DNA from: a virus
DNA length: 21,385 bases
Reading direction: 5' to 3' (one strand)
Virus record (IMG/VR): IMGVR_UViG_3300025132_000370
Coordinates: 1-21,385 of that record
A program made the position numbers and the translations under genes. Each line of letters begins with the position of its first letter. Position 1 is the stretch's first letter. Positions 1 to 7,921 of this stretch are shown here, piece after piece. A model generated the notes under the pieces. The model searched no databases, had not been told where the DNA came from, and was given only the letters and a program-made list of their open reading frames with translations.

Positions 1-1125
1 GGCCTTTATTCTCTCTTTATCCCAATGGAATGGAACTATGAAGGATTTATTGACGAGTACGGACTTCCAGTCTTTGATAATCCATGTGATGGAGAACGAT
101 TGGGACCAGACGGTGAATTAATAGACGTAGGTGTAATAACAAACTGGGAGAATGAAGCTGAAGGATTACGTGACGACCAAGACGCCTTAAACGAGTTTTA
201 CAGACAATTCCCTCGCACTGAAGAGCACGCGTTCAGAGATGAAACTAAAAATAGTATATTTAACTTAATTAAAATATACGAACAAATAGATTATAATGAA
301 GGTAGTAGACATGCAGCGCATACTACTACTGGAAGCTTTGGTTGGGTAAACGGTATTAAGGATTCACAAGTAGTGTTTCATCCAGATCCAACAGGTAGGT
401 TTAAAGTAAGTTGGGTACCACCAACTCATTTACAAAACAAGCAAATAATAAAAAATGGAATTAAATACCCTGCCAACGAGCACGTTGGAGCATTTGGCTG
501 TGATAGCTATGACATTAGTGGTACTGTTGACGGTCGTGGTTCGAAAGGTGCATTACACGGATTAACAAAATTCTCTATGGAAGACGCACCTTCAAGTACG
601 TTCTTCCTAGAATATATAGCAAGACCACAAACCGCGGAGATGTTTTTTGAAGATGTATTAATGGCATTAGTGTTTTATGGTATGCCACTATTAGCAGAGA
701 ACAATAAACCGAGACTACTGTATTATTTACGACGTAGAGGTTACAGAGGATACAGTATGAATAGACCAGATAGAATTTGGAAGAAAATGTCTACTGCTGA
801 AAAAGAAATAGGTGGTATACCAAACTCAAGTGAAGATATTAAACAAGCTCACGCTGCGGCGATTGAAATGTACATACAAAACCACGTAGGCCACCTTGGT
901 GATGGCAATTATGGCACAGTATATTTTAACGAGCTGCTTAATGATTGGTCTAAGTTTGATATAAACCGAAGAACTAAACACGACGCGTCTATCAGCTCTG
1001 GACTAGCTATTATGGCTTGCAACAGGCATTTATATGCGCCAAATGTAAAAGTAGAAAAAACACCTTTAAATATAAATATAGCAAAATACGATAATAAGGG
1101 ATTAAATTCCCAAATAATTAAATAA
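1..1125 (+). CDS. terL: Terminase large subunit, C-terminal nuclease part (5' truncated)
   Basis: This is the DNA-packaging motor subunit that cuts concatemeric phage DNA and drives it into the procapsid. The frame is open from base 1, so the gene begins upstream. The ATG at 25 is internal, since the codons before it read GLYSLFIP in the same frame. The ATPase domain is off-window. The RNase H-like nuclease is visible through its acidic residues: Asp at 502-504 and 511-513 in GCDSYDISG, Glu at 697-699 in LLAENNKP, and Asp at 982-984 in KHDASISSGLAIMA. The stretch AFRDETKNSIFNLIKIYEQI links ATPase and nuclease and is, from memory, typical of crAss-like and marine Bacteroidota phage terminases. 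The stop lies two bases before the portal ATG, which supports one packaging operon. The family call is firm; the lineage is inference. Confidence 0.9.
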   Translation, partial: GLYSLFIPMEWNYEGFIDEYGLPVFDNPCDGERLGPDGELIDVGVITNWENEAEGLRDDQDALNEFYRQFPRTEEHAFRDETKNSIFNLIKIYEQIDYNEGSRHAAHTTTGSFGWVNGIKDSQVVFHPDPTGRFKVSWVPPTHLQNKQIIKNGIKYPANEHVGAFGCDSYDISGTVDGRGSKGALHGLTKFSMEDAPSSTFFLEYIARPQTAEMFFEDVLMALVFYGMPLLAENNKPRLLYYLRRRGYRGYSMNRPDRIWKKMSTAEKEIGGIPNSSEDIKQAHAAAIEMYIQNHVGHLGDGNYGTVYFNELLNDWSKFDINRRTKHDASISSGLAIMACNRHLYAPNVKVEKTPLNINIAKYDNKGLNSQIIK

Positions 1126-1127
1126 GT

Positions 1128-3503
1128 ATGGCGGAAAATATATACGTAAACTTTCCTTCTCAAGCAGTTCCTGATCTAGAGAAAATGAGCTCAGAGTATG
1201 GGCTTAAAGTAGCTAGGGCTATCGAGCAGGAGTGGTTCAAAGATTCCCATAGTAATAGATACCGCAACTCTCAAGTTAAGTTTCACAACTTAAGATTATA
1301 CGCAAGAGGAGAGCAGAGTATTCAAAAATACAAAGATGAGTTATCTATTAACGGTGATTTGTCATATCTTAATTTAGATTGGAAACCAGTACCAATTATA
1401 CCAAAGTTCGTTGATATTCTAGTTAATGGAATGTCTGAAAGAATGTTTAAAATTAAAGCTTACTCTCAAGATCAATATGGAGTAAGCAAGCGTACTGAGT
1501 ATATAGAATCAATACAAAGGGATATTGATCAATCAGCGTACAACGATCAAGCCGCGAAACACTTTAATGTAGATTTATACGAAAACAAGAAAGAAGAACT
1601 TCCTGACACACAGGAAGAGTTAGATCTTCATATGCAGCTTAATTACAAGCAAGCTGTAGAGATAGCAGAAGAACAAGCTATTAACTCATTACTTGAGGGT
1701 AGTAATTATGATTTAATTAGAAGAAGGGTGCTATATGACTTAGCTGTTTTAGGTATGGGTTGTGTAAAAACTAGTTTTAACTGGAGTGATGGAGCTACTG
1801 TAGAGTATGTTGATCCTGCTAATATAGTTTATTCTTACACGGAGTCTCCATATTTTGATGATATATACTATATAGGTGAAGTAAAAACCATACCTATTAA
1901 CGAGTTAGCTAGAGAGTTCGATAATTTAAGTGAAAGTGATTTAGAAGAAATAAGTAAGAGATCTTCTAAAAGGCACTTAGGTAATAGACGAACGCATGAG
2001 GTGGATAACAATAAAGTTCAAGTTTTATATTTTAATTACAGAACGTATACAAACAACGTATATAAGCTTAAAGAAACTTCTAGCGGAGGTTACAAAGCAA
2101 TAGAAAAAGATGATACGTTTGATCCTCCTGAAGACAAGCAAGTAGGTTACGCAAGAATGCAACGCTCTGTAGAATGTGTATTTGAAGGCGCTATGATTCT
2201 TGGTACTGATAAATTGCTTAAGTGGAATAAAGCGGAGAACATGATGCGTAGTAAATCTGACTTTAATAAAGTTAAGATGAATTACTCTCTAGTAGCTCCA
2301 CGTATGTACGAAGGACGTATTGAGTCTTTAGTTAGTAGGATTACTGGTTTTGCTGATATGATTCAGCTTACGCATTTGAAGTTACAGCAAGTTATGTCTA
2401 AGATGGTACCAGATGGTGTGTACCTCGACGCGGACGGACTTGCTGAAATAGATTTAGGTAATGGCACTAATTATAATCCACAGGAAGCTCTTAACATGTT
2501 CTTCCAAACTGGTAGTGTAATTGGCAGAAGTTTCACGGGCGATGGTGATCAAAATCCTGGAGCTATACCAATTAGGGAGATATCTAACGGTGCTGGCGCT
2601 GGTAATAAGATTCAAGCTCTTATAGGTAATTACAATTATTACCTGCAAATGATAAGAGACGTAACAGGTCTTAATGAAGCTAGAGATGCTAGCGTACCAG
2701 ATCCTAAATCACTAGTTGGAGTGCAAAAGCTAGCTGCGGCTAATTCAAATGTAGCTACACGTCATATTCTACTTAGCTCTATGTTCTTAACTGCTGAGGT
2801 TGCAGAGGCTTTATCTTTACGCATATCTGACATACTAGAGTATTCACCAACAGCTGATGCTTTTGTTCAAGCAATAGGAGCTCATAATGTAGCTACATTA
2901 AAGGAGATGTCTGAGCTTCACTTATATGATTTTGGTATATTCATTGAACTAGAGCCAGATGAAGAAGAGAAGCAAATGCTTGAGAACAATATTCAAACAG
3001 CTTTATCGCAAGGATTAATTGATTTAGATGATGCTATAGACATTAGAGAAGTTAGAAACGCAAAGCTAGCTAATCAACTTTTAAAAATTAAACGCAAGAA
3101 AAAACAAGAGCGAGATCAGGAAATCGAACAAGAAAACGCGAAAGCCCAGGCAGACGCGAATGCACAGGCTCAACAAGCCATTGCTCAAACTGAGATGCAA
3201 AAAAATAAGGAAAAAGCTGAAGCGGACACGAGAATAGAAGAGTTGAGAGCCGCGACTAAGTTAAAGCATCTACAAGAAGAGGTTAAGCTAAAGAAAGAGC
3301 TTATGCAGTTTGAGTTTGATTTAAATCAACAGTTAAGAGAACAAGAGCGCGAGTCTACTGAAAAGATGGAGACTATGAAAGAGCAGGGTAAAGATAGGCG
3401 AGAAAAAGTTAAACAAGCACCTAAAAAGTTTGAGTCTTCAGGTAATGATATACTAGGAGGCGGAATGGGTTTGGATAAGTTCACCCCACAAATTGGAACT
3501 TAA
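1128..3503 (+). CDS. Portal protein with long C-terminal coiled coil
   Basis: The portal forms the dodecameric ring at one capsid vertex through which DNA enters and leaves. It is 791 residues long, at the large end for portals and in the size range of crAss-like phages. The N-terminal third holds a block I associate with this family, including SINGDLSYLNLDWKPVPIIP and the following KFVDILVNGMSER. A middle part (about residues 430-560) would form the stem and DNA-facing core. From about residue 650 to 770 (roughly 3084-3440) the chain is almost entirely Lys, Glu, Gln, Ala and Arg in heptad-like order, predicting a long coiled coil or helical barrel reaching into the capsid. The gene starts immediately after the terminase and precedes the scaffold candidate, the usual packaging-module order. 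Ile codons are often ATA, unlike the capsid gene downstream. Confidence 0.88.
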   Translation: MAENIYVNFPSQAVPDLEKMSSEYGLKVARAIEQEWFKDSHSNRYRNSQVKFHNLRLYARGEQSIQKYKDELSINGDLSYLNLDWKPVPIIPKFVDILVNGMSERMFKIKAYSQDQYGVSKRTEYIESIQRDIDQSAYNDQAAKHFNVDLYENKKEELPDTQEELDLHMQLNYKQAVEIAEEQAINSLLEGSNYDLIRRRVLYDLAVLGMGCVKTSFNWSDGATVEYVDPANIVYSYTESPYFDDIYYIGEVKTIPINELAREFDNLSESDLEEISKRSSKRHLGNRRTHEVDNNKVQVLYFNYRTYTNNVYKLKETSSGGYKAIEKDDTFDPPEDKQVGYARMQRSVECVFEGAMILGTDKLLKWNKAENMMRSKSDFNKVKMNYSLVAPRMYEGRIESLVSRITGFADMIQLTHLKLQQVMSKMVPDGVYLDADGLAEIDLGNGTNYNPQEALNMFFQTGSVIGRSFTGDGDQNPGAIPIREISNGAGAGNKIQALIGNYNYYLQMIRDVTGLNEARDASVPDPKSLVGVQKLAAANSNVATRHILLSSMFLTAEVAEALSLRISDILEYSPTADAFVQAIGAHNVATLKEMSELHLYDFGIFIELEPDEEEKQMLENNIQTALSQGLIDLDDAIDIREVRNAKLANQLLKIKRKKKQERDQEIEQENAKAQADANAQAQQAIAQTEMQKNKEKAEADTRIEELRAATKLKHLQEEVKLKKELMQFEFDLNQQLREQERESTEKMETMKEQGKDRREKVKQAPKKFESSGNDILGGGMGLDKFTPQIGT

Positions 3504-3521
3504 TTAATTATATAATATTTT

Positions 3522-4724
3522 ATGATGCAAGATGATAACCAAACAGATCTTGAGGAGGTAATCCAAGAGGTTGAAAATGAAGAACAGCCTGTAGAAGAGG
3601 TTGTTGAAGAAAAACCAGAATTAGATTTAAGTAAATTTGAAACCGCTGACGATCCAACTGTAGTTAAAGTGGATCTAAGTCAACCACCAACCAATGAAAC
3701 TAAAGAAGATAACTCTAACGACACAGGAGTGGCTGGAGGCGATGAAAACGCCGAGCCCTCACAAAGTGAAAACAAAGTACAACCGCAAGGAGAAGTACAA
3801 GAGGAAGTACCAGTACTAGAGGAGGTTTCTGAAGAAGTAGGAGAACTAGCCGAAGAAGCTATTGAAGCTATAGAAGAAGCTGAAGCCACGGGTGAGGCTC
3901 TTCCAGAAAACATTCAGAAGCTAGTTGATTTTATGGATGAAACTGGTGGCGATCTCGAAGATTATGTAAAACTAAATAGAGACGTATCTAACATAGATGA
4001 TCAAGACGCTTTATTAGAGTACTACAGAACTACTAAACCGCATTTATCTTTAGAAGAAGTAAATTTTTTGATGGAAGATCAATTTGCTTATGACGAAGAT
4101 GAAGATAGCGAAAGAGATATTAAACGTAAAAAATTGGCCCGAAAAGAGCAAGTTGCTGAGGCCAAGACCTACTTAGACGGGCAAAAGTCTAAATACTACG
4201 AAGAAATCAAAGCTGGAAGCAAACTCACGGGAGAACAGCAGAAAGCAATTGATTTTTTCAATCGATACAATAAAGAAGAGAAGCAAAGGCAAGAGCGAGT
4301 TAAACAACAAACATCTAACTTTAGCAAGAAGACCGAGCAGGTTTTCAATGACAAGTTCAAAGGTTTTGAATATAATGTCGGAGACAAAAGGTATAGATAC
4401 AATGTTAATAACGCTGATCAAGTAAAGGAATCACAGCTTGACATTAATAATTTCGTAGGAAAGTTTCTTAACGAAAATAATGTAATAGAAGATGCTAAAG
4501 GTTACCACAAAAGCTTGTACACGGCTATGCATGCTGATGCTGTCGCTCAACACTTTTACGAACAAGGTAAGGCAGACGCTATAAAAGATGGCATAGCAAA
4601 AGCTAAGAACATTAATACTAGCGCTAGATCGTCTCACGGAGGCGAACAAACTGGCGGTCCTAAATTTAAGGTGTTAGGTGATGATACAGCTTCTTTTAAA
4701 TTTAAAATTAAAAACAAAAAGTAA
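3522..4724 (+). CDS. Acidic, coiled-coil-rich protein; candidate scaffold
   Basis: No specific family was recognised. The 400-residue protein lies between portal and major capsid genes, the standard position of a scaffold or assembly chaperone. Residues 1 to about 130 are low-complexity and strongly acidic (Glu, Val, Pro, Ala, Gln) and probably disordered. About residues 200-290 are charged and helical (Lys, Glu, Gln, Arg) and likely coiled coil. The C-terminus turns basic, ending in FKFKIKNKK, and a basic C-terminal tail is a known capsid-binding feature of phage scaffolds. Two ATG codons stand in tandem at 3522 and 3525; either could be the start. The leader is AT-only for about 18 bases with no Shine-Dalgarno. 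The scaffold role is inferred from position and composition. An internal cargo protein is the main alternative. No separate prohead protease is seen nearby. Confidence 0.6.
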   Translation: MMQDDNQTDLEEVIQEVENEEQPVEEVVEEKPELDLSKFETADDPTVVKVDLSQPPTNETKEDNSNDTGVAGGDENAEPSQSENKVQPQGEVQEEVPVLEEVSEEVGELAEEAIEAIEEAEATGEALPENIQKLVDFMDETGGDLEDYVKLNRDVSNIDDQDALLEYYRTTKPHLSLEEVNFLMEDQFAYDEDEDSERDIKRKKLARKEQVAEAKTYLDGQKSKYYEEIKAGSKLTGEQQKAIDFFNRYNKEEKQRQERVKQQTSNFSKKTEQVFNDKFKGFEYNVGDKRYRYNVNNADQVKESQLDINNFVGKFLNENNVIEDAKGYHKSLYTAMHADAVAQHFYEQGKADAIKDGIAKAKNINTSARSSHGGEQTGGPKFKVLGDDTASFKFKIKNKK

Positions 4725-4736
4725 AATTAAGAAATA

Positions 4737-6197
4737 ATGGCAATTACTTCAAACGTGACGCCAGCAGCAGCACCAACTAGACAGACGTTAGCTTCGGCTT
4801 ACATCGACTTTACTGGTGGTACTAATGACTGGGCACAACAATATTTACCAGACCTTATGGAGAAAGAGGCTGAGATTTTCGGTAACAGAACTATCTCAGG
4901 TTTCCTTTCACAAGTAGGGGCTGAAGAATCTATGACATCTGACCAAGTTGTTTGGTCTGAGCAGTCAAGATTACACCTTTCTTACGAAGCTACACTAGCT
5001 GGTACTAATGGTTTAACTTTAGCTGTAACAAAAGATGCTGACGGACAAACTCCTGCTGCTTATACTGCTGCTGATGCTTCAAAAGCTCACGGTATGAGAG
5101 CTGGTGACATGCTATTAGTAGCTGACGCTAATACTACTGTTAAAGCTTATGTTTCTTCTGTAGAAACTACTGGTGTTGTTAACATTCAGCCATATAGCGC
5201 TGATCACATGACTAACGCTGGTGTCGCTAACGGTACAGTTAAGGTTTTAGTATTTGGTTCTGAGTACTCTAAAGGAGGTAAAGGCAGAAACGCTGCTAAC
5301 AAGCCAGAGTTCAAGTCTTACGACAATAAGCCAATTATCATTAAAGACAAGTATGAGATCTCTGGATCTGACGCTTCTCAGATTGGTTGGGTTGAAGTTT
5401 CTGGTGAAGACGGACAAAATGGTTACTTATGGTACTTAAAAGCGGAAGGCGATACTCGCTCTCGTTTCACTGATTACCTTGAGATGGCTATGATTGAATC
5501 AGAGAAAGCTACTGGTGCTGGTATTACTGACCTAGCTGCTTTATCTGCTGGTGATACTTCTGGCGCAGTAACTGGTACTGAAGGTTTATTCTCGGCTATC
5601 AGCGCTCGTGGTAACGAGTCAACTGGTATTACTGGTATTAACGCTGCTACTGACTTAGCTGAGTTTGACCTAATTCTAGCTGAGTTTGATGCTAACGGTG
5701 CTATCGAAGAAAACATGATGTTTGTTAACCGTGCGACAGCTCTTGCTATCGACGATATGCTTGCATCTATGAATTCTTACGGTTCTGGTGGTACTTCTTA
5801 CGGAGTATTCGACAACGAAGAAGATATGGCACTTAACTTAGGTTTCTCAGGATTCCGTCGTGGATCTTACGACTTCTACAAGTCTGACTGGAAATACCTA
5901 AACGATAAGTCTACTAGAGGTTTAATTAACGCTATGGATACAGTTAATGCTATCCGTGGAGTTGTTATTCCAGCTGGTGTATCTTCTGTATATGATCAAC
6001 AGCTAGGTAAGAACCTTAAGCGTCCTTTCCTACACGTTCGTTACAGAGCTTCTAATACTGACAATCGTAAGCTAAAGACTTGGACTACTGGTTCCGTTGG
6101 AGCTACTACTTCAGATCTTGACGCAATGGAGGTACACTACCTTTCTGAGCGTTGCTTAGTTGTTCAAGGAGCAAACAACTTCATGTTGTTAAACTAA
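4737..6197 (+). CDS. Major capsid protein (HK97-fold, inferred)
   Basis: This is the shell-forming subunit. It is 486 residues long, close to the roughly 490 residues of crAss-like capsid proteins. The N-terminus (TPTR-like start followed by ASAYIDFTGG and YLPDLMEKEAEIFGNRTISG) matches the helical N-arm I associate with capsid proteins of marine and crAss-like phages. An Ala, Gly and Thr-rich stretch around residues 85-160 could be an inserted surface domain. Codon use stands apart from its neighbours: all 21 Ile codons are ATT or ATC, none is ATA, and Asp, Phe, Tyr and Asn often end in C. That is the pattern of a very highly expressed gene. A strong hairpin with a T-tract follows at once, closing this expression unit. 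The HK97 fold is family knowledge, not visible as a motif. Confidence 0.85.
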   Translation: MAITSNVTPAAAPTRQTLASAYIDFTGGTNDWAQQYLPDLMEKEAEIFGNRTISGFLSQVGAEESMTSDQVVWSEQSRLHLSYEATLAGTNGLTLAVTKDADGQTPAAYTAADASKAHGMRAGDMLLVADANTTVKAYVSSVETTGVVNIQPYSADHMTNAGVANGTVKVLVFGSEYSKGGKGRNAANKPEFKSYDNKPIIIKDKYEISGSDASQIGWVEVSGEDGQNGYLWYLKAEGDTRSRFTDYLEMAMIESEKATGAGITDLAALSAGDTSGAVTGTEGLFSAISARGNESTGITGINAATDLAEFDLILAEFDANGAIEENMMFVNRATALAIDDMLASMNSYGSGGTSYGVFDNEEDMALNLGFSGFRRGSYDFYKSDWKYLNDKSTRGLINAMDTVNAIRGVVIPAGVSSVYDQQLGKNLKRPFLHVRYRASNTDNRKLKTWTTGSVGATTSDLDAMEVHYLSERCLVVQGANNFMLLN

Positions 6198-6211
6198 GAG
6201 TATATTTAGTG

Positions 6212-6257
6212 AAACTACCTCACCTTCGGGTGGGGTAGTTTTATATTAATTTTTTTT
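6212..6257 (+). terminator. Intrinsic terminator after the capsid gene
   Basis: The left arm 6212-6224 and right arm 6229-6241 form a 13-bp stem with a single G-U pair, capped by the very stable cUUCGg tetraloop (6225-6228). An AT-rich tail follows, with eight T in a row at 6250-6257. The structure starts 14 bases after the capsid stop codon. As no gene on the other strand ends here, it serves the + strand transcript. Because the tail genes lie downstream without a clear promoter, partial read-through is plausible. Confidence 0.85.
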
Positions 6258-6270
6258 ATTATATTTTATT

Positions 6271-7122
6271 ATGGCTAAAAAGCAAACAAAAAAAGTAGAG
6301 GTTGAAGAACCCTACGTAGAAGAAACTATGGTGGTTGAAGAACCACCTGTAGTTGAACACAAACCCAAAAGAGTAGAACCTACTAATAAAAAATCACAAG
6401 ACGGTTGGGAGATTAAAGACAGGTTTTATTATTTATCAAATAATAGAGCGCCGTTAAGTAAAAGCATTCGAGCGTCTAACATCCATTGGTTTGACGAAGA
6501 AAAAGGTTATGAAAGAGAAATTAAATATTGCTCTAACCAAAGAACCTGTTTTGTAGATGAAATGCAAGGTGATCAACGATTAGCACACATTGTTTTTAGA
6601 AACGGAGCGCTATTTGTTCCAAAAGAAAAAACGGTTTTACAAAAACTTTTATCTTTATATCACCCACATAGAGACTCTTTGTTCTTTGAGCACAAGCCTG
6701 TGAAACAAGCTGGTCAAGAGATTGATTGGTTAGAGATGGAGGTTGAAGCTCTAAACGCTGCAATGAATCTAGATATTGATATGGCAGAGGCTGTTATGAG
6801 AGTAGAGGTTGGTTCTAAGGTATCTAAGATGAGTTCTAAGGAGCTTAAGCGTGATTTATTACTATATGCTAAGAGAAACCCTGGTTTGTTCTTAGAATTA
6901 GTTAATGACGATAACGTTGCTCTTAGGAATTTTGGTATCAAAGCTACAGAGCTAGGTATTATAAAATTATCTTCTGATCAAAGAACTTTCTTATGGGGAA
7001 GTACTGAAAGAAAACTAATGACAGTTCCTTTCGACGAACATCCTTACAATGCCTTAGCCGCTTGGTTTAAGACAGATGAAGGAATGGAGATATACTCCAA
7101 TATAGAAAAACGATTAAATTAA
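6271..7122 (+). CDS. Conserved hypothetical virion protein downstream of capsid
   Basis: Function not recognised. The protein has 283 residues. Residues 1 to about 45 are low-complexity with Lys, Glu, Val and Pro and probably disordered. The rest looks globular: a mixed region rich in aromatic and basic residues (about 46-130), then helical segments (about 150-220) including ELKRDLLLYAKRNPGLF, and a compact C-terminal part with LMTVPFDEHPYNALAAWFKT. I associate this C-terminal pattern with unnamed proteins next to capsid genes in marine phages. The leader is almost pure A/T (TTTTATTATATTTTATT) with no Shine-Dalgarno. The gene is bracketed by two UUCG hairpins, so its messenger may be a separate unit. 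Capsid decoration, vertex or head-completion roles would fit the position; none is shown by the sequence. Confidence 0.7.
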   Translation: MAKKQTKKVEVEEPYVEETMVVEEPPVVEHKPKRVEPTNKKSQDGWEIKDRFYYLSNNRAPLSKSIRASNIHWFDEEKGYEREIKYCSNQRTCFVDEMQGDQRLAHIVFRNGALFVPKEKTVLQKLLSLYHPHRDSLFFEHKPVKQAGQEIDWLEMEVEALNAAMNLDIDMAEAVMRVEVGSKVSKMSSKELKRDLLLYAKRNPGLFLELVNDDNVALRNFGIKATELGIIKLSSDQRTFLWGSTERKLMTVPFDEHPYNALAAWFKTDEGMEIYSNIEKRLN

Positions 7123-7137
7123 TAATCACTTAGTTGG

Positions 7138-7162
7138 GTGGCCACCCTTCGGGGGTGGTCAC
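7138..7162 (+). terminator. UUCG-loop hairpin, weak terminator or RNA-processing element
   Basis: Arms 7138-7147 and 7153-7162 pair over 10 bp with one G-U, around the loop TTCGG. The stem is nearly all G-C in an AT-rich genome. The tail reads TAAACTTTAAAAAA, which is not a good T-tract, so termination may be inefficient. The hairpin could instead protect or define an RNA end. Bases 7136-7147 are also a perfect 12-bp palindrome (GGGTGGCCACCC) that could fold in competition. It sits between the 6271-7122 gene and the first ring-protein gene. Confidence 0.65.
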
Positions 7163-7182
7163 TAAACTTTAAAAAACGAATT

Positions 7183-7917
7183 ATGGCAGTAAGTGTAGAC
7201 ACGGTATATCAAAGAGTATTAGCTCTTGCTAACAAAGAGCAAAGAGGTTATATTACTCCACAGGAGTTTAACTTGCTTGCTAACCAGGCTCAAATGACGA
7301 TATTTGAGTCTTATTTTTATCAGAAAAATATTAGAGAAACAGCGGACGCTGAAAAGTCTAACGAGATTAATGAGTCAAATATAAGCGAATTACTTGATAG
7401 AAAGTTAGCTCCTTTCTCTATTTTTCAAGCAGTGACAAGTGGTACTACATTCCCCGCTAATGGTACTATTGATTCCGTAGCACGACCAGTATTTCAGTAC
7501 GGTATGGTATTATCAGGTAATGAACCATGTCAGAAAGTAAGTGTGTTTGAAGCTCAACGTTTAAAAAACTCTACTAGACACATGCTATCAACAGCAGGTT
7601 TGTCTCCAATATATTGTGATAGTAGAACAACGGGTGAGGATATACAAGTATATGATGGCGGTAACACTCCTGTTTCAAGCAGTGTTACTGTTGAATGTTT
7701 TTGCGTACCAAGAGATGTTGTTTGGGCTTATGTGGTTGTAAATGGTAAGGCGCTATATAATAGCTATGCTGCTACTGACTTTGAACTGCATAGATCAGAA
7801 GAAGATGCTTTAGTATATAAAATTTTAGAATTAGCTGGTATAGTAATGAATAAGCCTGGATTAACGGGTTCTATTACAGCAATTAATCAAGCGGATCAAC
7901 AAATTCAAAATCAATAA
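7183..7917 (+). CDS. Putative head-tail ring/adaptor protein
   Basis: The protein has 244 residues from the ATG at 7183. An in-frame GTG at 7138 would add 15 residues, but it lies in the stem of the preceding hairpin and encodes residues unlike any family N-terminus. The ATG at 7183 has an A/T-rich leader and gives MAVSVDTVYQRVLALANKEQ. I associate that N-terminal helix pair, followed by RGYITPQEFNLLANQAQ, with a connector/tail family widespread in marine short-tailed phages. The C-terminal part (from about residue 190, ELHRSEEDALVYKILELAG) is helical. The gene is four bases upstream of the next adaptor candidate and leads into the muzzle gene, so a dodecameric ring stacked under the portal is the likely role. 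That is inferred from context. Confidence 0.68.
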   Translation: MAVSVDTVYQRVLALANKEQRGYITPQEFNLLANQAQMTIFESYFYQKNIRETADAEKSNEINESNISELLDRKLAPFSIFQAVTSGTTFPANGTIDSVARPVFQYGMVLSGNEPCQKVSVFEAQRLKNSTRHMLSTAGLSPIYCDSRTTGEDIQVYDGGNTPVSSSVTVECFCVPRDVVWAYVVVNGKALYNSYAATDFELHRSEEDALVYKILELAGIVMNKPGLTGSITAINQADQQIQNQ

Positions 7918-7921
7918 TTAA

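Noticed and set aside
25-27. ATG at 25 as the true terminase start
   Set aside because: The frame is open back to base 1, and the residues before the ATG (GLYSLFIP) fit the terminase, whose ATPase domain must lie upstream.
909-1163. Antisense frame over the terminase-portal junction
   Set aside because: It is complementary to the terminase nuclease motif region and the portal start; no promoter or conserved protein feature is seen.
3680-3913. Direct repeats in the Glu/Val/Pro-rich part of the scaffold candidate
   Set aside because: The similarity comes from repeated GAA and GTA codons in a low-complexity acidic stretch, not from discrete repeat units.
5254-5439. Second + strand frame inside the capsid gene
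   Set aside because: It overlaps the capsid frame, whose codon bias and protein sequence are convincing; the alternate product is Leu/Ser/Thr-rich noise.
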